From assembly GCA_947652605.1 (NCBI GenBank), contig OX393579.1, positions 47,126,970 to 47,190,969 of the forward strand: a DNA stretch of 64,000 bases, given 5' to 3'. Position 1 is the first letter of the stretch, and each line of letters begins with the position of its first letter. The notes under the pieces are model-generated. The model had not been told where the DNA came from. It did not search any database and saw nothing but the letters and a program-made list of their open reading frames with translations. Below are positions 10,366 through 21,900 of the stretch, piece after piece. The position numbers and the translations under genes were made by a program. The stretch is from Elmis aenea. Its lineage: Eukaryota; Arthropoda; Insecta; Coleoptera; Elmidae.

Positions 10366-10942
10366 TAACTATTTCTTATTTCTTGAGAATTACAGTGTTT
10401 TTTTTTCTGAAAAAAAAAAAGAATTTTTCCCATTTCTCCAGAAATTCTACATTGTTAGTACTACAGAAGGAGCGTTAAAATTTTTGTTTTCGAAATAAAA
10501 GAAGGATAACAATAAACTAACAATAATTAAAGAGCTTCTTATTGTCATTTAATAGGAAATAAGTAAAATGTTTTTACCTCTTCATAAATTTTTACAAAAT
10601 CCCGCTTGCACAGAAAAAGATAAATTTTTTAGACTATTATCGAAAAATGAAATTTACAAAATTGCCTAAGAACTGTTAAATAGATTATTTGCTAGCTGTC
10701 AACAGTTTGATACTGACGAAGAGCTTAATAAAGTTCCACAAATGGAACTGAAGAATTGTCTTTTCTATAGCCAACGATTTTGTTAAGAAGAAGAAAAACT
10801 GATTGTCCAATACTACTTTGGATGCGCTATGTTTTTCAAAAAATTATTTCAAAGTTTAACAATAAACGCATAAAATTTTGTTGAGAAATCATTTTTTTAT
10901 CTACATCCTTGTGTTAAAACAATAAATAAAATATATTCAGTA
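10366..10942. other. Non-coding AT-rich stretch
   Basis: No gene or repeat boundary recognised. Confidence 0.45.
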
Positions 10943-10950
10943 TTAAAGAG

Positions 10951-11500
10951 CAGGCTTGGGCAAAATTTAATTTTTATTAAAAAATCAAAAAAATCACGAG
11001 TTTTTGGTTTTTAATTTTTTTTTTAAGAAACTTGACTTCCTTTTTACTACTAATTTATTCATTATTCACACTACATTCTATCTCCTATGTCATTCAAAAA
11101 GTATCAACAAATGAAAAAGTTTGTTATTAGCAATTTCTCAGAAACTTTTATTCGTGATAAAAATTGGTGGATGAACTAAACGTAGGTTTAAGAAGGAAAA
11201 AATTTCATAAACGTTTATACGATACTAGAAATTTAGTGATTTCAGAAATATTCACAGGAGTAAGGTCCTTATTTTAAGAGTTGCAAAAAAACTTCATAGA
11301 GAAAGACTTTATTTTTATAGCAATTTTAACATCCAAAAAGTTTGCAACAAATGAAAAAGTTTTTCATTAATGGTTCTCAAATAATTTTATTCTTGAGAAG
11401 TTTGGAGTATGATCTAAAACTAATTTTATGTTTAAAAAAAGTTCAATATATTTCGTGATTTAAATCGTGATTTAAATCAATTGATTTAAATCAGGCCCTG
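10951..11500. mobile_element. Non-autonomous hAT element, 550 bp
   Basis: The left end starts CAGGCTTGGGCAAAATTTAA. The right end finishes GATTTAAATCAGGCCCTG, with two further GATTTAAATC copies just inside. Flanking 8-mers TTAAAGAG (10943-10950) and TTAAAAAG (11501-11508) match at 7 of 8 positions, as expected of an aged hAT duplication. The interior is AT-rich and non-coding. Terminal similarity is low beyond the first bases, so the copy is old. Confidence 0.68.
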
Positions 11501-11508
11501 TTAAAAAG

Positions 11509-13600
11509 TGATATTTCATTATCATATAACTTTTTGAACTGGATTTAAGCGGGCAAATATTATTTATGTATTATTTGAGAATGGTCGAGATTTCTCGAGA
11601 AATTAGAGGTATTTTTTTTTACGAGAATGAAAACTTTAGGGAAATCTATGATAATTACGTTTCAAAAAGTCGTTTTGCAAATTTTCCCAAACTACAGCAT
11701 AATATGTGAGGTTTGTTATAATAATATCTAGAACCAAACGATACATTTGACGTGGTTATTTTCTTTGGAAAATCCTAAATATTAATTTAAAAACCGATTT
11801 AACTGTATCATCCATCAGTCTACACAATTTAAATTAAGTGCCACTTCTTTTATTAAAAAATCATCGTTGTGTTTATTTAGAATTACAACTTACAATCCTT
11901 ACTACAGATATTTATCTGTGTCCAGGGAATGAAAGCTGCGATATAAACAAGTCACTGCGTAATCTAAATTTGTTTTCAGTGTTATGCAAATAAAAATATA
12001 AAATTCTTGGTGCTTCTGTCGGCGATTTATCGTCTCGATGTAAACTGCATTAAACGCCTACACGAATGTTCTCCATAAAAAGCAAAGAGGAAGCAGGAAC
12101 AAAATTTAGGATCTTTCTGAATTTTCTTAGTCCCTGCCGTAGCGCGGAATTCCTCCAAAATATTGTGTTGGCGAATGTTTTTCTTATTTTCCAGTTTCCT
12201 CCCGCGTACGGTCTTCGCTGTGTGGTATCGATTGCTTCCAAAATATATGGTCAGTGTTAATAAAAACAATGTTGGCGCAGCTATATAGGCGATTTCACCC
12301 AGCTTTATTTGATAAATAAAAGTATGAATCTATATCGAGTTTAAAAAATAGCCAATAATTGCACTTACTTGATATTGGTGTGCCCTTAATAATCTTGTGA
12401 TTACAGTTTAACCGTAGATAATTAGCATTTATCCATTTTTAATAACTATGGTAATAGCATTGAGGATGTAGCTAATAAATAATAAGTATTGAAAGATCTC
12501 GTGGGATAGAAACATTGGATATAAGATAAATATATGTTTTTTAAATTAGAGTGAAGCAAAGATAATCCGTGAGAATGGTAGCTAACCATTGCATATTTTT
12601 AGGAACCGTTTTGGATTTTAAAGCATATTGTCCAGCAATAATAAAAATCCAGCATTTCCAAAGGAATGGTTTAGACCAGTGTTTCTCAAACTTTGTGTAC
12701 CCCTTTCGAAATTAAACGCTTGCAATTATAAACAATAAAGTTTTGAATACCTAATGTACCTATATGGAGAAAAATTAAGCTCACTTATTTCAAGTGAGAT
12801 TTTTTACTACCTTGTGGGGAATTGTTTCCATTTCCAGCATAGACGGAAAATTTGCGTTTGTGTTTAATGAATAAAAATTAAACAGTGATAAAACCGGTAA
12901 ACCGGTTTAATGAATTATAAATATATTTCGATTTCGTCCTTTAAAAACAATTCCGTTCCGTTCTCAGTCTTTGGTGTTAACACTGTTAACTATGCAACTA
13001 TAAATAGGTACTTGAATACATATTTAAAATCAACAGTTTTTGTTTTCTAGCCAAGTTTAAGCTAATATTTGCTTAAAATTTTTATTATTAACATCGATGC
13101 TTATTCGAATCTATGCAAGAGATAATTAGATTAAATTGTTTAAATTGAAGTGACATAGTTTCGTATGCAGTATGAATATGTTATTGCATGCCGTGCTCTG
13201 TGGTTTGTATTTTCATAAACTTTATCTTTATTGCAAGATTTTGTTTTGGGAGTAATAAAAGTAAATACTTTTCAGTATAAATCGTAAACTGAGGCCAGCT
13301 CTTTACACTTTAGCCAACTGCGCCTACACATAAGCACATAACTTATATTGGCCGACCTAAAACGGTAAACGGAAATCTCTTTTATTTATGATATCTTCGT
13401 GGACTTTTCCCCATGAGCTTTTTAATACAATTGTTATATATGCTTTATAAATTATTTGCTGGAATTTTTAAGGTAAGTGTTTTTGAATGATTTTGTGTAG
13501 CTCTTCATACAGTGTTAAAAACTACATAAAGAAAATATAAGTATGTTCTATGACTTATTAACTAATAATTTAAAACTCACCAGTAATAATTCTTTGACAA
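11509..13600. other. Non-coding stretch
   Basis: No gene recognised. A GC-richer patch at about 12030-12260 has overlapping 63-80-codon frames on both strands without recognisable similarity. At 12677 the sequence CAGTGTTTCTCAAACTTTG looks like one end of a hAT element, but I could not find the other end. Confidence 0.4.
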
Positions 13601-13609
13601 AACACTGTA

Positions 13610-15448
13610 CAGGGTGGCCTATTTTCGATGCCCATACAAGGTTATCTCTGTTATTATCAGAGATAGAAAAAAACTAAGTATGTAATCTCGATTTCTTTTT
13701 TCGAGAGAAATTCATTGCCGTAAACAGATTTTTGATATCTATTTTAATTTTCGAAACATAGCCAAAAACCGATTTTTGGCCTTTTTCAAAACAAAAATGT
13801 TAAATATCTCGCTTAAAAGAAAAGATAGAGAAAACCTTTAGAGACATTTTTTGCATGGTTTATTGTCCTTAATAAGATGGCGATGTTCAATTTTTTTTTA
13901 CTCATACAAATATTGATATATTACACCTAACTTTCTTATTTTAAATAGCAACCATAGGCAAATTATAATATATTTTTGAAAAGTGCAAAAAGTAAGTTTT
14001 CAATTTATGTCAAAGTCAACTATGGTTGCCATTTAAAATAAAAAAGTTAGGGTGTAATATATCAATATTTGAGTAAAAAAAATTAAATATCGTTATCTCA
14101 TTAAGAACAAAAAACCATGCAAAAAAGTCTACAGTTTTTTTCTATCTTTTTGTTTAGCTAACACCATTTTTGGCACTTTCCAAAAATGTTAAATATCTCG
14201 CTTAAAAGAAATGATAAAGAAAAACTTTAGGGACATTTTTGCATGGTTTTCTGTCCTTAATAAGATAGCGATGTTCAATTTTTCTTTACTCATACAAATA
14301 CTGATATATTACACCTAACTTTCTTATTCTAAATGGCAACCATAGTTGGCTTTGACATAAATCAAAAGCTTATTTTTTACACTGATCAAAAATATATAAT
14401 ATCCTTATAGTTGCTATTTAAAATAAGAAAGTTAGGTGTAGTAGGTAGGTATGTCAAAATTCGTCTGAGTAAAAAAAATTGAATATCGCTATCTTATTAA
14501 GGACAAAAAAACATGCCAAAAATGTTTTTAAAGTTTTTCTCTATCTTTTCTTTTAAGCGAGATATTTAACATTTTTGAAAAGTGCCAAAAATCGGTTTTT
14601 GGCTATATTTCGAAAATTAAAATAGATATCAAAAATCTTTCGAAAAAAGAAATCGAGACTACGTACCTACTTAGTTTTTTTTCTATCTCTGATAATAACC
14701 GAGATACCCTGTATGGGCAGGGCCGTGCCTGGGTATATGGCCGCCTGCGTGCCAGTCTGTATGTCCGCCCCCAGGATAACATTAAAAAAAATTTCATATC
14801 AAAAGGCCTTTTCCCTCCAAAAAGACCCGCCAAAATTTTACATTTTTTGTGTATTACCTTTTTCAGTCTTTGTCGAGTAAATAAACTTTTTATTAAATTT
14901 CACCACACGAACACACAACTAAAAGTTTTCAGGAATAAAGCAATTTATTTTTATTCGTTAAATCAGGGGTCGGCGCGACCGTGCACGATCGAGCTGATTT
15001 TCGAAAAGCTCCGCCTCCCACCACCCCCTTACGTTCTCACTTCCGCGCGATACCTACAAGCCTCCAGAGTCTATAGACTAATACGACTAATAAGACGAAT
15101 AAGACCGCTTACGCGACGCCGGTCAATTGAAAAAACTATTTCGGCTCTTCGCTCGTGCAATGTTCGAAAAAATTCGGATTCGCTGCATGACTAGGTATAT
15201 AAATACTACAACGACATAATCAGTTTTTATACATTTCTTATTTCTGAGAAACTCTTTTTAGATAGATTAGATTAGAGAAACTGTTTTTACTTCGTATCTT
15301 AATGAAAACAAACCGATTGTATTTTTGCCCAGTAAACAACTTGTAACGATTTGGCCGCCTCTTAATTTCGGCCGCCTGCGTGCGGTGCACGCAATGAACG
15401 CCCGTCAGGCACGGCCCTGTGTATGGGCATCGAAAATAGGCCACCCTG
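13610..15448. mobile_element. TIR element with CAGGGTGG ends, interrupted by a hAT MITE
   Basis: Left end CAGGGTGGCCTATTTTCGAT and its complement at the right end (15429-15448) lie within TA-type flanks. Long arms continue inward. The central part repeats inverted modules such as TTAGGTGTAATATATC and AAGTTTTTCTCTATCTTTTC several times (about 13800-14600), which suggests internal duplication. The right arm is split by the 14718-15419 hAT element. Without it the element would be about 1.13 kb. No coding sequence seen. A second, left-truncated copy of the family is at 46108-46570. Confidence 0.78.
14718..15419. mobile_element. Non-autonomous hAT element, 702 bp, nested
   Basis: Inverted ends CAGGGCCGTGCCT and AGGCACGGCCCTG are flanked by an exact 8-bp duplication, TGTATGGG, at 14710-14717 and 15420-15427. 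Removing the element and one duplication restores the right arm of the host TIR element. The inside holds a GC-richer stretch at about 14965-15130 beginning CAGGGGTCGGCGCGACCGTG, which itself looks like one end of another hAT element, though no partner end was found. No coding sequence recognised. Confidence 0.9.
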
Positions 15449-15451
15449 TAC

Positions 15452-17409
15452 ACTTGGGTATTTTTAAAAAACGAAATCATTACCTATATCTTATTTTCTA
15501 AGGAAGAAACTCTGTATAAGTATAGTAAAATTAAGCATAATAGGACAATTAAGACATCATTATAGGTCTGAACACAATCTAAGGTGCACTGTGTACTAAG
15601 CAGTATGGGATTAAAAAACCACTAACCTTATTCGTTATGAACAACATGAGTATCTTGAAGGCCGTTTGAGATCGAAGGATGGTTAAACGAGCAAAGAAAT
15701 AGGTTTTTACTTGCTTAGTAAGAATTTAAACTGGAAGTAGGTATGCATATTATGTCAATCTTCTTAAAATCTTTAGATATCTAAGCTCAAAGATCAAAGC
15801 TCATGCATGTATTAAATTGTATCGTATTTATTAGATTACATTTGGACTTAAAAATGCAAGGGTGGTTTATGTACAACAGCGTTTCAAAATTTAATAATAT
15901 ATGAATATTCTTATAAATCTACCAACTTTCTATTTTAAGAAATCAGTAACGCGTATTAAGTCTTAAATCGTATTTTTCACTAAAAATTTGTGGGAAATGG
16001 GGCGCGCAGAGAGTAGTTCAACTTGTTCGCTTTATCTTTCCTCCTAATTTGGCATTGTACGTATCCCATGTACGCAAGAAGATCGATCGGAAACTTGGCA
16101 ACGAAATGAATACATCACGTTTTAAAAGTAGGTTGACGTGTTAAGCGAAAATAATTTCTAAAAGAAGATCAAGTCATCACGCTAAGTGCAAAATACCAGA
16201 AGATTTTAAATTTAGAGCAAGCTCTTTAACAGCCCGGCCGACAAATGGAATAACGCTCGCTTAAATGTTAAGTCCGTCATTGTTGAAAACCTTTACACTA
16301 CCTAATCTCACAAATACACAAACAATAACACTACAAGCGGTGTGAAAGTGACATTATGTCCTTTTTACAAACTGTGAAGTACATTTGACAGCTGCACAAT
16401 AGTCATACCCCGATTCGGTACTTTACTGAGCCGCTACCACCGCACCAAAAGCGCCGACGTGCGTTCTGGGTTCATGTATCAATAGACCCAACCAACTAGA
16501 TGTAATTTGCTTTGCTTACTGCACCGACAAAGGTAAAAGCTGATTTTGCTCATTTGCTGTTTACCGCTGAACATACAATTAATTTTTGGCTTCTGATATT
16601 TACGACAAAACCGACAAATTTTCAAACATTTTTGCTTACAGCCTTCAGCAGAGGCTGAAGCAGACCACGAAGCAAACCAAGGCAATGCGTAGAGGCCCCT
16701 AGATCTTAGCGACCCTTAAAATAAAAATATAATAATTATAAACAAGTAAATAAGTTGTGCATTATTTAAGTATTAATGGATTTAGCTATATTAGCAATGA
16801 TAAATCATCAACATCATTTAATTTATTAAACAACTGAGTGGAAGGTGTAAAATAACTTATAGAACCACAATATTTACATTGGATCGTTTAAATTGCTTTG
16901 CAACATCAAAACATTTATTAAAACTAATAAATCAATGCTCGGTTTGATTACAATAATTCAAATAGTCGCATGGGAAATATCGAATTCTGATTTCACGGTT
17001 TAATAAATCAAATTTACAAGCCATGCAGGTATTTCAAAATTTATGTATGATAATCAGATTTTATAATTTCATGAGAATACTGCATTTCTGCGCTGCAGTA
17101 AAAAAATTCATTTAACCACGTAACAGATAAACTAAGGAAACAACAATTTTATAAAATTTTATTAAAATTAGTTTATTTAAAAAACAAGTTCCAAACTTAC
17201 GAATTTCTTAACTAAAGACCAACATTTCAGAACTCCTCAATGAAGTAACCATTTGCAAATTATTTTGAATTTTTACAATGGAACTTTAAATTAGAGGAAA
17301 TTTTGGGCCATTTTTATTAAATTGTGTTTCCTATTTCAGGAAAAAAAATCTCCAGAAATGTAAAAAAAAATCAAAATTTCCTAAATATTTATGTATTTTA
17401 CAGTGAACC
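15452..17409. other. Non-coding stretch
   Basis: No gene recognised. Two GC-richer patches, at about 15990-16260 and 16380-16690, are unique-looking and could be conserved non-coding or exon fragments, but no frame resembles a known protein. A short imperfect inverted repeat around GCCTTCAGCAGAGGCTGAAG lies at about 16640-16660. Confidence 0.4.
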
Positions 17410-17417
17410 GGAAGGCG

Positions 17418-17706
17418 CAGTGGCATAGCGAGGGTAAATGGCGCCCGGGGCATATTATTTTTTTGCGCCCCCTCCCTCGTCTGTATTTTTATTGTAGGTT
17501 ATGAGTTTCAAGTAAAATATTGTTGTGTTATTTATTCAAATACACTGCAATGGAAATGAAAACAAATTTTAAAATTATAATGGCATTTTAGTTTTCTGGC
17601 TTTAAATAAGTCAAATACACACAAAAATATTTTGTCTTCGCGGCGCCCCCCAAGACTGGCGCCCGGGGCATCAATAACCCCCTTGGCCCCCGTCGCTACG
17701 CCACTG
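17418..17706. mobile_element. hAT MITE, 289 bp
   Basis: Ends CAGTGGCATAGCGAGGG and CGTCGCTACGCCACTG are inverted repeats of the common insect hAT type. An exact 8-bp duplication, GGAAGGCG, flanks it (17410-17417, 17707-17714). Subterminal GGCGCCCGGGGCA blocks on both sides pair with each other. No coding capacity. The end at 54667 (CAGTGGCGTAGTTAG) looks like the same family. Confidence 0.92.
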
Positions 17707-18148
17707 GGAAGGCGCCTTAATTAAAGATAAAATAATTTCATTTTACAAACAATTTCCTATTAAACCTGTTTAATTATAAAACGCATTTGTGTATGTATAA
17801 TTGGGTTTCTTTGTAAAAGTCAAGAAATCTACAAAAGTAGTTGGACGCTTTGATGACTATACAGGGTGGTCCAAATTAGATGGGATTGCATGGGTATCTC
17901 GATTAATATTTAAGATAAAGAAACGGTTAAATTACCAAAAAAGTGCAATTTTTTGAGACAAACTCAGAACCGTTTTCAAAAATATCCTATCGTTTCCGGT
18001 TTTCGAGTTATTGAATAAAAAGTGTTTTTTTGTCATATTAATAATGTGTCGTATCTCCGTTATTTTTGTAAATCTCGGAAATATTTATGGAGATTATTTT
18101 TAGACACAATAACGGAGATATGACACATTATTTATATGACATAAAAAT

Positions 18149-18351
18149 TGGTAATGAATTCGAGTGCAGTGAGAGAGGGGGTAGCACGAGTGCCGCAAAA
18201 CAGACAGTCACCCTGTATCGTTCAACTAGAGAACATTAACCACGTGTATTTTGTTACTATTATATATAACCTTACTTTATGTAATTCTAACTAGAATAAA
18301 CCATTTATTAACCATCGTATATACAGTCCACTCTATCAGAAGTCATAAACA
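18149..18351 (+). repeat. 5' LTR of the BEL/Pao element
   Basis: 203 bp, starting TGGTAATGAATTCGAGTG and ending AAGTCATAAACA. A TATA-like TATATATAA lies near 18260 and AATAAA near 18295, giving a compact U3-R-U5 order. It matches the 3' LTR base for base as far as I can read. It should contain the promoter for the genomic RNA. Confidence 0.95.
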
Positions 18352-18354
18352 TTT

Positions 18355-18372
18355 TGGTCCTACGACCCGATT
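18355..18372 (+). promoter_or_regulatory. Candidate primer-binding site
   Basis: TGGTCCTACGACCCGATT starts three bases after the 5' LTR. It has the TGG expected of a site complementary to the CCA end of a tRNA. I could not assign the tRNA, so this rests on position and the TGG start only. Confidence 0.5.
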
Positions 18373-18525
18373 AACAATTTGTGCTTTCGAGACGTGTACA
18401 ATTAAACAATTTGTGTGTTCGAGACGTGTACAATTAAACAATTTGTGCTTTCGAGACATATATTTAAACAATCTAGTACGTCCAGCCGTATACAATAAAC
18501 ATTTGGTGCATCGCCCAGAATAAAA
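18373..18525 (+). repeat. Tandem 32-bp repeat in the BEL/Pao leader
   Basis: Three good units of AACAATTTGTGCTTTCGAGA followed by CGTGTACAATTA (from 18373, 18405 and 18437) and one or two degenerate ones extend to about 18525. The repeat lies between the primer-binding site and the polyprotein start at 18905. A second imperfect direct repeat around TTAGATCTGAAACAATT (about 18704 and 18828) follows. Such leader repeats may act in RNA packaging or translation, but nothing here tests that. Confidence 0.75.
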
Positions 18526-18904
18526 GTACGAGTGCCGACAAAGAAGTTGCCGCGCTGTATTGTTCGTCGAGGGATCAACGCCCGGCAGCCGACGCACGAG
18601 TTGTGACAAGTTTGTATGCGCAAGAGTCAGGTAAAGGTCGATCTATTTTTCCTGTGCGCTCCTGTACAATTTCCTATTTACGTTTTTATTGTATACCTTC
18701 CAATTAGATCTGAAACAATTATTGATCACAATTACTATTAGTACAATTTATGGAATGTATGCCTTCTATTACAATTAAAGTAAACAATTACTAATCAATT
18801 ATTAAACAAGTGAGGGTGACTCAAACAATTAGATCTGAAACAATTTATTGATCGCAATTACTATTAAACAATTATTAGTACTGTTACTATAAAACAAAAT
18901 AACA

Positions 18905-21900
18905 ATGGCCACGAACATACGCAAACGGGGTGCCATTAAACACAAGCTAACGAATTTTGAAACATTTCTAAATTCAATACAATTAACAGAAAGTGTGTCT
19001 GATGCAGTAACCAATGAATTACAGAATAGACTAGACAATTTTCAAACATTGTTGCACGATTTCGAAAATATACAATTAGAAATAGAATGTGCATGCGCTG
19101 ATGATGAACAAATAAATGAACAATATTTAGAACGGGACAATTTCACAAATAAGTATCAAGCAATACTAGCAAGGGCCAAGGTGATGTTAGTGCAACAATT
19201 AAAAAAGAAATCCTCCACTTTTATTACACAAGAAAATTGTGCACCATTAGAGGATGCCAAAAGTAACAATTCTCAATCATCAAACAGCAGTGAATCAAAA
19301 ACAAAACCTTCTAATATATCAATAAATAACGATTTGCATGCTGATGACAATGCAGCACAAAATTCAAGTATGTCTGGGCAATTTTTATTACAAAACATAA
19401 AACTACCCTCGATTAAATTACCAATGTTCACCGGCAAATACAACAATTGGCTAGAATTCAAAGACATATTCGAATCATTAATACACAATAATAACACCAT
19501 AAATGACATACAGAAATATCATTATTTGAAAGCGTCGCTAGATGGAGATGCAAAAAGAGTAATACAATCCTTGGAATTTTCAACGAGCAACTACAATAAT
19601 GCCTGGGATTTATTAACAAACAGATACAACAATTCGAGACTCCTAGTACATAATCACATAAAGGCATTGCACAATTTAGAACCCTTACAAAAAGAAACTG
19701 CGTATGGCCTCAGAAACATGATCGACACAGTATACAAACATTTGAGATGTCTAGAAACATTGAAACAGCCGGTCCATTCTTGGGATGCCTTAATAATATA
19801 CGTTATCTCAGTTAAACTAGATAAAAACACCATTCGGGAATGGGAAAAATATAAAACCATTAATGATTTACCAAAACTAGTCGATTTTCAAAATTTCTTG
19901 CGATCGCGAGCGGATTGGTTAGAGACCCTAGAAATCAATTCAAAAACTTCAGTGCACAAAGAAGGCACTACAAAGCGAACCACCTTGATATCATCATGTG
20001 TAAAATGCAACTTTTGTCAAGGTAACCATTTAATTTACAACTGTGAGCATTTTTTGAAGTTGAATGTACGAGAAAGAAAAATCAAAGTCGATGAGTTAAA
20101 ATTGTGTAACAATTGCCTACGAAATAATCATGTCACAATGCAGTGCAAATTGGGGCCATGTAGAAAATGTAAGTGCAAGCACAACACACTGCTACATTCA
20201 GATATTTCAAACCCGAATTCGAATGTTTCATTATGCAGTTTCAGCCAACAAAACTATGTCATGCTGTCAACAGCCACTGTGTTAGCTAAAGATGCAAGTG
20301 ACAACTACCAACTAGGCAAAGTCTTATTTGACTCTGGATCTCAATCTAACTACATTTCCAAGAAATTCTGCATGCAATTAGGGATAAAAACTCATCCCAC
20401 AAACATTTCTATTATTGGCATTAACATGTCAGGAACCAAATTAAAATCGAAATGTGATGTCAGACTTAAGTCGGTGCATAACAATTTTAAAATCACAATC
20501 CCAGTCTTTGTCATACCAAAAATTACAGAAAATTTACCTTCATATGAATTAGACAAAAGCAATTGGGGTATACCAGATAATATTCAGCTAGCTGACGAAA
20601 CTTTCAATGTGCCCAGCGAAATAGACCTATTAATCGGAGCAGGCTATTTTTGGACTCTATTAAAGGGCAAAAGCATTCAATTAGGGAAAGACCTCCCTAC
20701 TCTCCACCAAACAGAGTTTGGGTGGATGATCACAGGAGTTGTATCACAAAAAATGAACACAACACTATGCAATTTTGTAAGGTTAAACAATTTAGAAGAT
20801 TCCCTGAAACAATTTTGGGAAGTGGAGGAGACTATGCCATTTCACAACAATTTCGAAGATCAGTGTGAGAAACATTTTAATGAAACTACAGTTAGAGATA
20901 ACACTGGCAGATTTATTGTGCGATTGCCATTAAAGCATGCTTACACAAATCTTGGCGATTCAATGACAATTGCTACAAAACGATTTACCCATCTAGAAAG
21001 AAAATTCAGTAACAACAAACAATTCAAAAACGATTACATCGATTTCATGAGAGAATATGCTTCGGCACAACATATGACATTAAAACCTAATACTGATGAT
21101 TCCATTATTTCCTATTTTTTACCGCATCATGGAGTAGTGAAAGAAGAAAGCCTAACGACCAAATTACGAGTAGTCTTTGATGGGTCAGCAATTACAAGTT
21201 CAGGATGGTCGTTAAACGATTTACTACATAAAGGACCACCAATCCACAATGAGCTGTTGGACATATTGATTCGATTTCGAATACATGAATTTGTGGTATG
21301 TGCTGACATCGAAAAGATGTACCGACAGGTATTAGTACACCCTGAAGACAGACACTTACAAAATATTGTGTGGAGAGAACATCCTCAACACAATTTAGGT
21401 ACATATGCCTTAAATACCGTAACATATGGTACAGTGTCTGCCCCATACCTCGCCATGCGATGTCTACAACAAGTGGCTCAGGACATTCAGCATGATCATC
21501 CAGATGCTTCAACTATTATAGCCAAGGACTTCTATGTTGACGATTTAATAACAGGTTTTGATGATGAAAATAAGGCAATTATGAGATGTAAACAAGTATC
21601 AGACATTTTAAACGATTATCAATTTCCATTAAGAAAATGGATGTCCAACAGTCCAAAAATTCTAAGTGCATTGACTACTAAAAGCGATCCTATTAATATC
21701 GTTTCTATTGGTAAAAATAATCAAATGAAGACTTTAGGAATTTATTGGCTTACCAGTTGTGACATGTTAACGTACCGAATCTCTCAAGTAACTACTGAAA
21801 CAAGCTGCACCAAGCGCAATATTTTATCGGAAATATCATCTATTTTCGATCCATTAGGACTTATAAGCCCTTGCATTATTTTTGCTAAATTAATAATTCA

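Noticed and set aside
12677..12720. CAGTGTTTCTCAAACTTTG as a hAT end
   Set aside because: It is a plausible end, but I found no partner end or 8-bp duplication, so no element is called.
12885..13005. CAGTGATAAAACCGGT...AACACTG as a small hAT
   Set aside because: Inverted ends are weak and the flanking 8-mers do not match.
14847..15194. 115-codon plus-strand ORF
   Set aside because: It lies inside a 702-bp hAT MITE; composition is arbitrary and no domain is seen.
18251..18523. 90-codon ORF starting in the 5' LTR
   Set aside because: It runs through the LTR and the leader repeat, is not the polyprotein frame and has no domain.
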